A stretch of 64,000 bases of DNA from Sporobolomyces roseus (GCA_016617785.1 JADILM010000010.1:124001-188000); one strand, 5' to 3'; positions 12,529-23,899 are shown, numbered from the stretch's first letter. Numbers and translations are program-made. Notes: a model not told the origin generated them from the letters alone.

Positions 12529-13815
12529 CTACGTTCCTACCACCGACCTGTAATACTCCATCTCCTCTTCCCATTCCTCTTCAATCTTCAACGCTTCGAC
12601 TGCATCTCCCGTAACTTCGATCCCTTCCTTCTTCGCGAGCACGAGGAAATCCTTGAATCCTTCTCGACTAAACTCGTCCGTCCATTGAGGTAGCACCCAA
12701 TCCAAGTCCTCCAGGTCCCAGGTCTCCAGCTCCTCCCTTGCCAGCTCCCTGGGCACAAGTCTTCCCCGAACAGCGTCAACAGTGTCAAGCACGATTTCCC
12801 TCAAAGTTTCAATCTTCGCACTTCCGGTAACGAGGTTGTTGAGCGTAGGAATGGCGATGTAGCAGAGCCAGCGAAGGTTGATGGACTCAAGTGGGGCCTC
12901 AGAGAGTATGAGAAGTATGTCGTCGAAGGAGGCGCTAATGTCGGCTTCGATGGACTTGAGATGAGTGAACTGTCGGAGAGGGCTAAAGGTGTCGCTTGCA
13001 GGTCGGAGAGCACCAGGTGCGATGATCTTGAGCGATTGGACCAGGTGAGGTTGCTGCACGTAACTGAGGAGCTCGGAGACTGCCATCGAGGAGATTTCTG
13101 TTTGAAGTAGACGAATTTCGACAGGCGCAGGTACCGAGCCGACAAAAGCTTCAGCGTAGCGAGAGGCCTCTAGGGGCGCGGCCAACAAGCACCAGCTGAT
13201 ACTGGAGGAGAGTTGGCGATAGTTGCTTGGGGTAGCAATGTCGTCGATTTCGAGATCGTTCGTCGCCTCAGAACGATCGACTTCGAGGAGTAGGGCCTTG
13301 AGCGCATGGTATTGGTGGAGGGTAGAAAGTAGAAGGAACTCGAAGGGGTCCTGACGCGGGTCGAAGGAAGCTCTGAGTTGGAGGACCCGAAGTGTCGAGC
13401 AGAATGGGAATTTGTTTTCGTCTCGTGGAGTGAGGAGGAGGATTACGATGCGAGAAGACCCTCTTATTCGAAGTTTTTGCAGATGAAGCAGCTGAGAGAG
13501 TAATCCGACCACGGCATCGTTCGAAGGGAAGTTGGGATCCTTAGTTTCGACCGAGTCGCCATCTTCGTCCTCGATGGTCGGAATCTCCAATCTCAGGGCG
13601 AAGACGAGAGACGCAAGGACAGGTCGAGTCTGACAGGTGCCACAGAGTCGAGCTAGGTGCTCATAGCTCGCGAGGAAGACATCTCGATAGAACGAGCGTT
13701 GAAACGAAGGAAGAAGGCGTTTCGAGAGGGGACCAGTGAGAGGTACCTTTCGAGTCTGAGCTAGGTAGAAGATGTCGTCGAGGAGCTCGTTCGGGAGTAA
13801 GGAGAGGCGATCCAT
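12529..13815 (-). CDS. F-box-like protein
   Basis: Single long exon from ATG 13815 (MDRLSLLPNELLDDIFYLAQ), where LLPNELLDDIF fits the start of an F-box, the module that binds Skp1 in SCF ubiquitin ligases. The rest alternates hydrophobic strands and helices in a leucine-rich pattern (LLHLQKLRIRGSS, LRVLQLRASF, HLVQSLKIIAPG, APLESINLRWLCYI), as in basidiomycete F-box/LRR proteins. It ends in an acidic helix (EEEWEEEMEYYRS). The frame is also open upstream to an ATG at 13914. That extension contains a GTAAGG...CTCCAG pair that could be an intron, so the true start may be an exon at about 13914-13894. The substrate is unknown. Confidence 0.7.
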   Translation of the reverse strand: MDRLSLLPNELLDDIFYLAQTRKVPLTGPLSKRLLPSFQRSFYRDVFLASYEHLARLCGTCQTRPVLASLVFALRLEIPTIEDEDGDSVETKDPNFPSNDAVVGLLSQLLHLQKLRIRGSSRIVILLLTPRDENKFPFCSTLRVLQLRASFDPRQDPFEFLLLSTLHQYHALKALLLEVDRSEATNDLEIDDIATPSNYRQLSSSISWCLLAAPLEASRYAEAFVGSVPAPVEIRLLQTEISSMAVSELLSYVQQPHLVQSLKIIAPGALRPASDTFSPLRQFTHLKSIEADISASFDDILLILSEAPLESINLRWLCYIAIPTLNNLVTGSAKIETLREIVLDTVDAVRGRLVPRELAREELETWDLEDLDWVLPQWTDEFSREGFKDFLVLAKKEGIEVTGDAVEALKIEEEWEEEMEYYRSVVGT

Positions 13816-14030
13816 TGACTGGAGAACGAAGAGAGATGAGTTGAGTCTGAATCGAGGAGAGAGACGAGATGAGAGGAAAGCAGCGCACCTTACGACTGTC
13901 CATAGGATACCCATTACTCTTCTGAGTATATTTGAGTCGTTCTCAGTCGTTCTTATGAGTCGAAAGTGAATGGTTCAAGACGAAAAGATGAATTCCCTTT
14001 TCTCCTTGCTCTTGTCCTTCATACTTCAAC

Positions 14031-14246
14031 ATGACTACGAGTGCAGCTCATCAGCAAGTCCTAGACTTCCTCACTGCAGGTGACTACTATTCAGCGCATC
14101 AGAAAGCAAGGACTACGGCTACTAAAGTTACTCGCTCCACCTCGTCGAGGAGGTCCCTCTCCAGGCTCGACTGCGACTTTCCCGTACGATAAGAAGGCTC
14201 AGGAAGCTAGTCAAGGTCTGTGGGATGCTTCGAGGAGGCTCTTCTA
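14031..14246 (+). pseudogene. GET4-like fragment, frameshifted
   Basis: An ATG at 14031 opens a frame reading VLDFLTAGDYYSAHQKARTT, which resembles the N-terminal TPR-like repeat of Get4, part of the tail-anchored protein targeting complex. The resemblance continues in the next frame after about 14125 (FPYDKKAQEASQGLWDASRR) and ends at TAG 14244-14246. Joining the two needs a one-base shift, and no intron pair was found that does it. The later helical repeats of Get4 are not seen downstream. A short open stretch at about 14560-14665 (PKFDKFHDLQGFAAIQP) may be another remnant or unrelated. The best reading is a truncated relic, but a missed intron could change that. Confidence 0.3.
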
Positions 14247-14852
14247 GCGATTGGGTAGCTCGGAATCGTCTCGCAATGGGAATGAAAACTTTCTACCCCT
14301 CCATCGCGGCTAGAGCAGTCGGACTCGATGTCTGGGGACTATATCCGTCGGAATCTAACGCCGGAAAAAAAGGTCGGCTGAGGAGAATGGCGCGGAGAAA
14401 GAAGCGTAGGTTGGAGAAGCTGAAATTGATCTTTGCTCTCGTCGTTTCGTCGTTTCGCTTCTCCGTCCCCCTCTGCGTATCAAGCGAGCTGGTGAGCACA
14501 ACACTCGGCCTACTACCTTCTATCACGATCATACCTCTCAACGAGGGGAGAAAGAACGACCAAGACCAAAGTTCGACAAGTTTCATGACTTGCAAGGATT
14601 CGCTGCTATACAACCAACTTCAAAGGGTAAACAAGTTGATCTGCTCCAGATCGTGATAGAAACGACTAAATAGATACTGACAAAGAAAGGAAAATAAAGA
14701 TAGACAAGAGAAAGGAAAGTGGTTGTTCGCGCACAAAGGCAGCGGGAGATTAGGAGATGATATTGGAGGTCGTAAGGTAGGTGAGGGTGAGGTAGTAGTC
14801 CAGGATACAAGTTGGGTACGAATGCAGTGTACAAGTTTGGAGAGAGAACAGA

Positions 14853-16347
14853 TTAGACACGAATGACTGTCGCAATGCGAAAAAGAATCAGTTTCTGGTT
14901 TAGTGAGGAAATGGGTCGAAAGGTCGAGAACTCACAGCTACCTCGTTGAGCGCCGAAGCCTCGCTCATCCTCATATCCATAGTAGCCACCTCGCTGGTCT
15001 TCGAAAGGATCCATAGGTTCCTCTCGCTCTTCCGACATGACAGTTTGTCGGTTTCCTCCCTCCTCCTCTTCGTCTCCCGCAAATCGAACCATTGATTCCC
15101 GATCCCTCGACCGACTCGATGGGTTTGAATCTCGATGTAATAAGGGCGCAGCACCACCAACCATCATAGGTCCTCCTAGCTCTTCCTCGACAACCGGGGG
15201 TCTCAGTCGTGGGATCGCTCGACTGGCAAAGACACCTCCTGCCATCGGTCCAGCTTCGGCAGCGAGATCATCGTCGTCTCGAGGAGTGAATGAGGATGGT
15301 GGAGAGGCCCGAGAGTTGAAAGGTCCAGAAGTTGAAACGCCGGAAGTTCGAGCAGCTCGAAGGATTCTTCGTTGCCGAATGGCGCGAGTTCGAGCGAGGT
15401 AAGCACGAGTGCCGAGAGAGTTGGTCTTTTCCGTCAGGGCCTGATCCAGCGTTATCTTCGTCAGTGAGGCCTGAAAAGGGGACGAAAAGAAAGATGTGGC
15501 GTACCTCTTGATCGAGGAAGAGGAGAATGTAGATCGTTATCAGCCATACGACTGACATCGTGAGAGCGCATAGACCGAAGGTGGTGTAGGCGAGGGCGAC
15601 ACTGTAGTTGATTCGGTTGCAGACGTCGTCGAAATCTGAAGGTTTCGGGTAGTGGTAGTATCCATCCCTGTTTCGTTCGACTCTTGATCAGCCCATGTTG
15701 AAGCGAGAGAGAGAGACACGTTGAACGCACCATAGACAGTTCTCTTTCCCTCGTAAGTCGCAAGCGAGCGCAAGAGCTCCCGAGATCCAAATCGCACTTA
15801 AAGCGAACAGACTCAACAACTCCACCCTCGTTTGATTCACGATGTCGGGGACGCTGCCAGTTCGGAATAGTCGAGGAGTGACGAGGAGGGTACCGAAGAG
15901 AACTCCAGGGGTGAGGATTCCGAATACGATGACTGCGATCAAACTTCCCCATGCAGGTTTGATAACTGGTCCAACATGATTGTAGTAGTAAACGACGGCG
16001 ATACACATTCCTGCCGTTGCCAACGAAGCTCCTGAAGTTACGAGATAACTAGTAAAGAAGAGAAACGAAGGGAGTTAGCTGAATGAGGAAATCGAAAGAC
16101 GTCGTGAAAGCGGAACTTACAGGAGAGCTCGTAACGACCTGATCAAACCTGGATGAGGTGCCCAATGACCGACATGTCTATCTTGTTGATCTGGTGATTT
16201 CGTGATAGACTGTCTGCGAGAACCTTTCTCTGATTGAACTGGTCGTGTGGAATCTTGCTCGTAAAGTTGACCTTTTTCATCATCCGTTAATGCGATACTC
16301 CCGTTGTTCCTTCGCTTCCCTCCCAATACTGATGGAATGAAGCCCAT
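14853..16347 (-). CDS. Four-helix membrane protein, MARVEL-like
   Basis: Start ATG 16347 (MGFIPSVLGGKRRNNG). A polar N-terminal tail of about 70 residues is followed by four hydrophobic segments: SGASLATAGMCIAVVYYYN, AWGSLIAVIVFGILTPGVL, ELLSLFALSAIWISGALALA, and SVALAYTTFGLCALTMSVV running into WLITIYILLFLD. A Cys pair lies in the loop between helices 3 and 4 (LACDLRGKENCLW, DDVCNRIN). This spacing and topology fit the MARVEL superfamily of membrane-apposition proteins. A long cytosolic tail follows, Arg-rich then acidic (FAGDEEEEGGNRQ). The final exon is tiny and encodes only FIRV before the TAA at 14855-14853. At least four introns are present. The exact partner is not evident. Confidence 0.7.
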
Positions 16348-17572
16348 CTTTGTCGAGGTCTGTAGAGAGGAGAGGGAGGAGGGTCGAAAGAGAGAGAGAG
16401 TGGGAGAGTGGAGAAGGAGCTAGCCCGGGGAAGTTAGACGGGGAAGATGTGAAGGTTGGTGGGTTCGAGTCTTGAGGTTTGACGCTATTCGCAGTTCGCC
16501 GCTAGATAAGGCGATCGACTGCTTCGAGCTGGTGGTGGCGAGGTAGAGTGGAGTCGTAGTGGTTGGAACGAAAGGGAGGGAGAGACCAATCGTTCAACTC
16601 ACCCCACTTTTCTCTCCCCCTTTCAAATGAATTGAGAAGTACCACTAAAAAAGCGTACCTGAATTGAGCGCTAGCTGTCACATCCTTTTCGCTTCTTCCC
16701 TTCTTCGCACAGCGGCCGTCAGCATAAACAAATGGGACCTCATGTCGAACTGCTCCATCTCCTTCTCCACTCCTCGTACTGCATGACAGAGCCAACTCCA
16801 ATGCACGGTTAAAGAGTCGTCAAAGTCGAAATGCCTTCTTCTTTTTGAAAGAGGTCGCCGTGAGTGATTCCCAAGTTAATTCGAAGGTCAGGCTCTAGGT
16901 CCCGGGTCAATCCCTCGTATTTGATTCGCTAGAGAATTGTTGCCGTGATCTCTGCCGGACTTTTTCAACGTTTCCTCGAACCTGCGAAGTTGCGATTTTG
17001 CGAAAGTCAAGTAGAGGCTGTCGAGCAAAGCTACTCTCAATGTGTACGACAAGTCTTGATAGCACCCGAGAAGTCAACTCTATTGCAGACATGCGTATTC
17101 TAAGACGCTACGCCCGATTGAGCCATTCACTTTCTCGTCCAAAAAATCTCAAGATGTCGCTCGTACTTTTTCAAGGTGATCCCACGCTCCATACAGAACT
17201 TCTCATAATCGTTGCCATCAGGGTTGAAAATGTTCTCCAGCTCATTTTCCCATCCTTCGTTGACCCCAAAGTTTTGAGTGTTCGAACTAGATTTGATTCT
17301 GGAGAAAGGAGAGTCTTGATCCATATGAAGCTGAGAAGGAACTGGAGTGGGAGGGCGATGAGGGTTTTGAGGGAGAGGGAAGCGAGTTGAGTTGGTAGGT
17401 CGGGGGAGAATGCGAATCCTCCAATCTCGAGATGGGAAAGTCAAGGGCAGTTTTTGAGTCGCTCGACAAGTTGTCGGGTTAAGTTCCACCTATCGAGCTC
17501 GGTCGGCCACGCTTGATCGAGTCGGATGCGAAGGGAGAGTCGTTCTAGGAGAGATGGTGTCGAAGAATTCGT
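16348..17572. other. Intergenic region with weak open frames
   Basis: About 1.2 kb. On the minus strand, 17324-17127 encodes 65 residues from an ATG (MDQDSPFSRIKSSSNTQNFG), ending KYERHLEIFWTRK. It has no recognised family and may be a relic or an unspliced exon. A TTGCGAAA octamer lies at 16998-17005. Nothing else is supported. Confidence 0.3.
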
Positions 17573-18550
17573 TCATTTGGCCAATTCAGCTTGTCCATTG
17601 ACAACGGTGTCCAATTCGAGGGTGAGTTCGAGATGTACGAGTTTCGACGGCTCCAAGCTCGGGAGAGGAGGGGGAGTAGTACGGAGGAGGAAGAGCGGGA
17701 CGGTGAAGACGAGGTGAGGAGCAGAGAAGACAGTGTAGCGGGTATAGATTGGGTAAGGAAAGCCTTTGGCGGGTGCTACTGATCGGTCATCGGCTTCTCC
17801 ATCGATACATGACTGGAGATCGTGCACCACCAGGTCGAGAGGGCATTCAGAGCGACCAAAATGGACCTCAATCCAACCAACCACCTCTTGTCCCCTCAAG
17901 CATAGATCAATACACTCTCGCATTCCTCCACTGGTGTAAGCAGGCATTCGAATCGAGTAATTGGATCGCAGTCGAACCAGTTCCGTTATTTCTTCGAAGT
18001 ATTGATGCCGACATTCGAGTGGGAAATTGTCTTCTTCTGCGGTCAAGGTTGATGACGAGCTCTTTGGCGTCTCCGGACTCTGAGAGAGGGCATATCGAAG
18101 AAGCGACGGTTCGAAGCCTTGGAGGTAATCTCGGGAGAGATCGACCTGAAGCTTGTACAAATCGTCGGCTCGATCGAAGCTGAGGGTTCTCTTCCGAGAG
18201 GCGGATCGCCGCCATTCCGTGAGAGTATGACGGCCGAGCCATCTTTCGAGGATTTTACGGTCGCCGAGGTAGAGATGCTTGCATCTGGGAAGAACGATCC
18301 GCCTCCAAGCGATCGAAGTCCTCGAGAGGGCGCGAATTGCCGACTGCAGAATGCTCGGATCCTCCTCCTCGAGCAGTTCGATGTAGATCTGATTGAAAAT
18401 TTCGGGGTGTGGATGTCGATTCGGAACGGGAAAGGGAGTTGCTGAAAGAGAGAGGGCATCGATAGCTTGAATGATAATCGGGATGACGGCGAGAATGGTA
18501 GAGTAAGGTAGACATTGACTGGTTGAATCGACCGTTCGAAGAGCTTCCAT
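17573..18550 (-). CDS. F-box-like protein 2
   Basis: Intronless frame from ATG 18550 (MEALRTVDSTSQ). An earlier in-frame ATG at 18619 is possible but adds a poorly supported extension. Residues about 40-90 (PHPEIFNQIYIELLEEEDPS, RALSRTSIAWRRIVLPRCK) follow the F-box-like pattern common in basidiomycetes: a Pro-x-Glu-Ile-hydrophobic start and a later WRRI..P motif. The rest, about 230 residues, has no recognised domain. The other F-box-like gene at 12529-13815 is not obviously a close paralogue. A role as an SCF substrate receptor is an inference from the N-terminus only. Confidence 0.5.
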   Translation of the reverse strand: MEALRTVDSTSQCLPYSTILAVIPIIIQAIDALSLSATPFPVPNRHPHPEIFNQIYIELLEEEDPSILQSAIRALSRTSIAWRRIVLPRCKHLYLGDRKILERWLGRHTLTEWRRSASRKRTLSFDRADDLYKLQVDLSRDYLQGFEPSLLRYALSQSPETPKSSSSTLTAEEDNFPLECRHQYFEEITELVRLRSNYSIRMPAYTSGGMRECIDLCLRGQEVVGWIEVHFGRSECPLDLVVHDLQSCIDGEADDRSVAPAKGFPYPIYTRYTVFSAPHLVFTVPLFLLRTTPPPLPSLEPSKLVHLELTLELDTVVNGQAELAK

Positions 18551-18677
18551 TGCGGACGACAGTTTGAGGAGGACGGCAGAATCGCTCTGTCGATGCGAAA
18601 GAACGAAAAAGATGAGCATGTAAAGACCAGAACAAGCCCGAGATGTAGCTCACCGCATAGCGCAATTCAACTAGATT

Positions 18678-18796
18678 TTACTGTGCCTCTAGCAGCTTCT
18701 CTCGAGCTTCCTCCGTCTGCTCTTGATCGAAAGTTCGAAAAATGAAAGCTGGATTCAAAAGTTGCTGTTCGACGCCGAGGAGACTTGTTGCGACCT
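18678..18796 (-). pseudogene. Orphan C-terminal coding fragment
   Basis: Reading leftward from a possible acceptor (CGGTAG) at 18797, the frame gives VATSLLGVEQQLLNPAFIF and then RTFDQEQTEEAREKLLEAQ before a TAA at 18680-18678. The composition is that of a real protein C-terminus, but no convincing upstream exon or start was found. The fragment lies antisense within the region just upstream of the DUF1748 gene. It may be the remains of a lost gene or the last exon of an unresolved one. Confidence 0.25.
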
Positions 18797-19085
18797 TCTA
18801 CCGGCTGCATGACCACATGTACACCATTTGCGATGTCGAAAAAGTGCTAATCAAGTCGAAGAGTGAGATGTAAGAGGGAGAACAAGACAAGGAACTTTCA
18901 GACTCGAACCCTTCACCAACTCTACTCAGACTATCTCCAGACTAGCTCGTAGCTGTAAGTGAGCGCTCTCTATTTTATCTATTGAGCGTCAGCTCACTCA
19001 GTGATTGTCTCTCAGCTCTCAAATCCCCCCCACATCTCAACTTCCACTCTCCTCGCTCTCTTACTCCTCGAACAAACAATACAAG

Positions 19086-19720
19086 ATGGTTCTCGGTCGA
19101 TTGATGCACTACACTTTGGACGTAGTACTCGTCACTACTGTTCTCGCGGGAATGAAGAGGCAAACTGGATTCCAGTGAGTTCAAGAAATCTCGCTAGATC
19201 TTTTGAACGCACAACGTCTCGCGCTGGACTAGGGATCACATAGCAGGAGAGATATGGGTCTCAAGGACATTGCGTACTATCGTGATCAGGAGAAGTAGTG
19301 AGAATTGAGGCCGAATGACGGAAGGAATCGGGTCATGTGAACTGGTCAGAGGCAGCAGTCGAGCAATCAACCAGTGCTAAAGAGGGATGGAAGAAACGGT
19401 ATCAAGAGTTCAGGGCCCGACGAACCTCGAGATGCGAAGAACAGATTATCTTTCGCAATCCTCGTTCCTCGTTTCCATATCACAACCCTCGATCATCCAG
19501 ACGCTAGTATACTGACCGAATCTATCAATCACACAGAGTCTCGACCTCTGGTATCCCAGAAGGTCCCGCCCGACAAACTGCCGATACGTTCCTCGGACTC
19601 GGTGAGAAAGTTTTCGACGTCGCTTCCGGACTGAGTTACACTAGTGGATTCTTCGAACGTGAAACCACTGGACGACGACCTCCTCCTGGACCTGCTGTCG
19701 CTCCTCCTCCTGTCGTCTAA
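19086..19720 (+). CDS. DUF1748 small membrane protein
   Basis: Two exons, 19086-19174 and 19537-19720, join in phase to give about 90 residues. Exon 1 encodes MVLGRLMHYTLDVVLVTTVL followed by AGMKRQTGF. Exon 2 encodes ARQTADTFLGLGEKVFDVAS and a GFFERE motif. This is the conserved pattern of the fungal DUF1748 family: one N-terminal hydrophobic helix, a basic turn, then an amphipathic helix with a YLGVGE-like motif. Members are tiny membrane proteins, with a mitochondrial role suggested for some. The C-terminus adds a short Pro-rich tail ending APPPVV. The 362-nt intron is long for this window and explains why the gene is easy to miss. Upstream leader and promoter lie in about 18800-19085. Confidence 0.8.
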
Positions 19721-19968
19721 AACCCCTTCCCTACTTTCCCTTGTATCACTAGAATCGAATTATCGCCTTTCCTTTTCGTACTCTTCTGAAATATCCGCAA
19801 TACATGTCGCATATCTCTGTCTCGCCATCGCTGCAGATCATCGCCAGTGTATTGGAAGAGCTCGAGCTGAAAATACAGGACTCTGTCGAAATGAAGTGAG
19901 AGCAGAAGCTTGCAAAGAACAAATCCGATGTGAAGAAGAGAATCGCTGATCATGTTTATTACTTTTCC

Positions 19969-22900
19969 CTAATGCACTGTGAGAGCTATGACACGGAAAG
20001 AGTGAAAGTCAGCAAGCAGTTTCTATCCATTGAAAGAGACGAAATGAGACTTACAACGACCTTTCTGAATCCTGACCAATTTCCCTGTACCCGTTGACGA
20101 GAGTGCTTCATTCCCACTATCTCTACCACTCGCGCTTCCACTACCTCCAGCACTTCCTCCACCTCTCTCCATAGCTCTACTACTCCTGAACAACACTCTC
20201 TCCAAACTCTCCCCTACCGGATCCCTCCATTTCTCTATACACCTCCACTGCCTCTCGATCCTTTCTGCTTCTTTGATCAATCCGAACGCCCACCTTTGCA
20301 TCCCACTCGAGTTTGCCGAGGCGTTTGAAGAGGGTTGAGAGGAATTCGGGAGGTAGGGATGAGATTGAGAGGAAGGAGCTGGAGAGGGAGGAGGGGCGAG
20401 ACCGTTTGATGGTGGTAATCCTTGAGTTGAAGTCGAGGGACCAGAGGAAGAAGGCGAAGAGGTAGGGTAATAAGGAGCGTCTCGAGCCAAGAGCGCTTTT
20501 TGTTGAGTACGAGACATGGCTAATGATGCAGAGGAAGCGTTTCGATGTGCTTGAGATAACGATTGAGGTCGATTCTGTTGTCGAGGTGAAGTCGAAGGGT
20601 TCGAGTCTGAGGGAGGTGGTGCGAGGGGTAAAGAAGGTTGTTCGAGGAATTTGACGATCAAGGGAGGTTGTTGAGGTGAAGGGGAAGAGCGAGATCGTCC
20701 TCCACTTCGAGAGTACGACGAACCGAGTGCTGTACCTCCAGTTTGCATCCCGCTAGAACCGGGGATCGGATGTTTACCTCCTCCTCCAGTAGAACCTCCG
20801 ATTCCAGTATACGAAGAAGAGCCGGCAGAAGGCGAGAGGGGAGGAGTGAGAGCTGAGGGGAGTGATGTCAACCCTCGAAGGGCAGAGGAGAAGTAACCGC
20901 TTGCTGATCGTTTGGCGTGAGTGAGGGCACCGGGAGTTCGAGGTCCTCCTGCTCCTTCTCCGGGAGATGCGATTGAAGGAGTACGAACAATCGCAGCTTG
21001 ATGGATTTGACCGAGAGCGGCGAGAGCTCCTCCTCCGGAATTCGATCCATCGCTAATTCGAGGTTTCCTCACCTCTCCCGCCGCATAAGTGTTGGATCGT
21101 CTCGAAGGAGGCTCGGTGACTGATGGAGATCGAACGGATCGATTACTGTTCTGACTCGAAGTTCGTTCGTGACTGAAAGTAGCCGATCTTCCTCCGTTCT
21201 TCCTCGATTTCGTTGCGTCTGGTCTCAGAGGCTGATCTTCTGCGATTGGTTCGGGTGAAGGTGTAGCCATCTCCCCTCGAATGAGAGAGTCGCGAGATAC
21301 CATAGGAGCGATACCTGAAGCTGAACGACGGAAATGAGCTGGAGGTGCCATTCGAGAGATGAGGGAAGGAGCGGCCGATCTCGCTGATGCCATCGAGAGT
21401 ACTGATGCGTTCGAGGATTTCCGTGTAGGATGTCTCCGTACGGGTCGATCGAGTTGATTCGAAGCGGGATGAGATGGTTGAGGTTCGACATCTTTGCTTG
21501 GTCCTACCTTTGCTTGCTCTTGAAGTTCGGTAGGGTTCGGTCCGGCAGGAGATCGACCTTCTTCCGGAGTCACCTTGTTCGAGTGTGAAGGAGATTCGTG
21601 ACCACGAGGAGAAGGACGAGGTAGAGATTTCAATCCTTGATGTTTCTGTTGATGTCGCTTGTCCTCTGAAACGGCCATGTTTGGTTCGTCGACGTTCGCA
21701 GCTTGGGCTAAGCTAGGCTCCTCCATCTCTGGTTGACTACTATCTTCCCTTCTCAGCGATCCTCCAGTCATCGGAGAAGGGGATCGAGATAATTCTGGAC
21801 CTGCGACTGGAGGAAGTTGACCGAATTCCTTTTGATCGGGAGGAGAGATACCTTGGGGTGCTGAAGGAGCGGCAGGAGCTTGTAGTGCGGCAGATTCACC
21901 GACTTGTTCGGGAGGAGGAGAAGGGGGAGCTCGAGTTTCATCAGGTTCAGGAGAACGGACTGGAGTGATCTGTTGAAGCATGGCGGGGAGGGCGGGGAGA
22001 GCGGGAGTTTCAGCAGGGGGCATAGCTGCAGCAGGGATTTCTGGTGGTGGAGATCGAGGTGTAGCTTGCTCTTCCTCCTCCGCTTCATCATCGTCGTCTT
22101 CGTCCTCTGCGAACTGAAACTTGGATTTTCGTAACCTCGAAGGAGTCGTATTCCGTGATGGTGGTTGTTTCGATCCATTCTGTTGTTGATCGACTTCGAG
22201 TTGCATCGACAACCCCGAAGTTCCCTCTGGTTTGAAATCCTTTTGAACCTCTACATCCGGTAACTTCTTCCCAATATTCAAAGGTGAATCCGTCTCACTC
22301 GCCCATTCCCCGGTACTCTTAACACTACTAGCTTCGTCCTTTCGATCATTCGTCGGTTCCTCCTCTTCCCTTTGATTCCTCGAATTCGCTCGACTCCTAC
22401 TTCTCGAATCCCCTTCCGAAGTCTTTCCCCTCCCTCTCACATCTCCCGAATTCTGTCTCTTCGCTGTTCCCCTCGATCTAGACCTTCCTCCTCCAACCAC
22501 AGTAGTCGTACTCGAACTCGAACTAGTTCTCCTCCCTCCCAAATCCGGTCTAACTTTGACTGGTTCCGCTTCATCCTCCACCGCATGATCTCCATTCGAC
22601 GATCCATGACTATCACTCCTAGTCATACTCGTCATTCCCAATCCAAATCCACTGCCTCCTGCTCCTGGTCCTCCTGTCGGACCTTGCGAAGAAGATTGAC
22701 TACTCCCTCTCCTCTTCATCGCCGTACTTCCACTCGCACCATGACTACCTTTCCTCGTAGGGTGATGAGCGGTGAATTGAACATTGTGGTGACCTGCTCC
22801 GTGACCGTGGTGGAGGGAAACTGCAGATTTGTTTCGACGAGGTTTACCAGTTCCGGTTGAAGTGGACGAGAGGGAACGGAGTGTGTGAGTAGAGAGAGAG

Positions 22901-22977
22901 GAAGAGGACTTGTTGCGAGTTGGTGGACGAGCGGATGAAGCGGTCGAGGAGGAAGAGGGAGGCGAAGTAGGTGTCAT
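19969..22977 (-). CDS. Large intrinsically disordered Ser/Pro-rich protein
   Basis: The first ATG in frame is at 22977 (MTPTSPPSSSSTASS). A frame of almost 3 kb runs to a GTAAGT donor near 20028, and a last exon of a few codons ends at a TAG at 19971-19969. The product, about 990 residues, is dominated by Ser, Pro, Gly, Arg and Gln. It has an Arg/Ser-rich segment, a conserved-looking KSKFQFAEDEDDDD, long Pro/Ala stretches and Ser/Thr-Pro sites. The only compact part is near the C-terminus (MQRWAFGLIKEAERIERQWR, CIEKWRDPVGESLERVLFRS), which should form helices and may be the functional core. The pattern suggests a phospho-regulated scaffold or signalling protein. I recognise no named family. 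Confidence 0.65.
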
Positions 22978-23899
22978 TTCGATCAAAGGGAGTCGCTCTA
23001 TCGCTAAAGTGGAAATGAGGGAGTCAGTGACTGAGTACTACGAGGAGCTCCTGCGGCTCATGAAGCTCGCGAGAAGATAGAGGAGAGCTAGTCCAATCTA
23101 TCGACGACATCTCATTGATCCATTAGCCATCTCTGCTTCTGAGTGCTTCGCTCCACCTCTAGCCTTCTTGTAGGTTATATGTCGACCTATTTCTACCTGG
23201 CATCGCTCTTCCTTTGAAGTGCAAAGCGAGTTTGACCGTTTCCCCATCTTTCGTCCCTTTCCCAGATTTCCACCTCGGCTAAAGGAACAAGTAGGCTCAC
23301 CTGATGACCAAGAGCTCTGTAAGTAGTGTAGATGGATTCGAAGCGAAGAGCGAGTTGGGCAAAGTGAGTGATGAGAGATTGAGAGCGAGACTTTCCCTCG
23401 CTTCGCAACGAGATCGATCGGTTATTCTTATTCTTTGACTGTAGCAAGCTCAGGGTCAATGCGGGCACTGTCGAATAAACCACCAGACCCGAGCGGAAAA
23501 GTCACGAATCCCAGAAACCATCGATTTCGCAAGTCGACTCGACGAGAACGAAACTCGATAACAGCGATTCGAACGTCAAAACAGATCTTTCAACTTGCGA
23601 GCACAAGCGAAGAGTTCGGGTGAGCGTCTGTATAGAGTGAGACTGACGAAGGGCGGAAGGGGATAAGGAGACTTTTCGATTACTACGATTTTCTTTCACT
23701 CATGAGTACCGCTACAATCCCTCGATTTCTTCGTATGATTACAAGCCTTTCCTGTCGTTGATAAGGGTGGTCAAGATAGAGCGCTGGTGCGTGTGTACTG
23801 TGCACTCAATATCCCCACGTCAGCATCGAAAGCCTCTCGAAGCTGAGATAGAAATTGAGCGTACCTCATCTTGACTTCCCTTCGTGCCCCTTTCCACCT
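22978..23899. other. Intergenic: upstream of the disordered-protein gene
   Basis: About 920 bases. The part adjoining 22978 should be leader and promoter. Short frames on both strands are Arg/Ser-rich without family resemblance. No RNA gene or repeat was found. Confidence 0.4.

Noticed and set aside
16455..16480. GGTTCGAGTC resembling a tRNA B box
   Set aside because: No A box at the right distance upstream and no acceptor stem pairing. A similar motif on the minus strand near 18890 fails in the same way.
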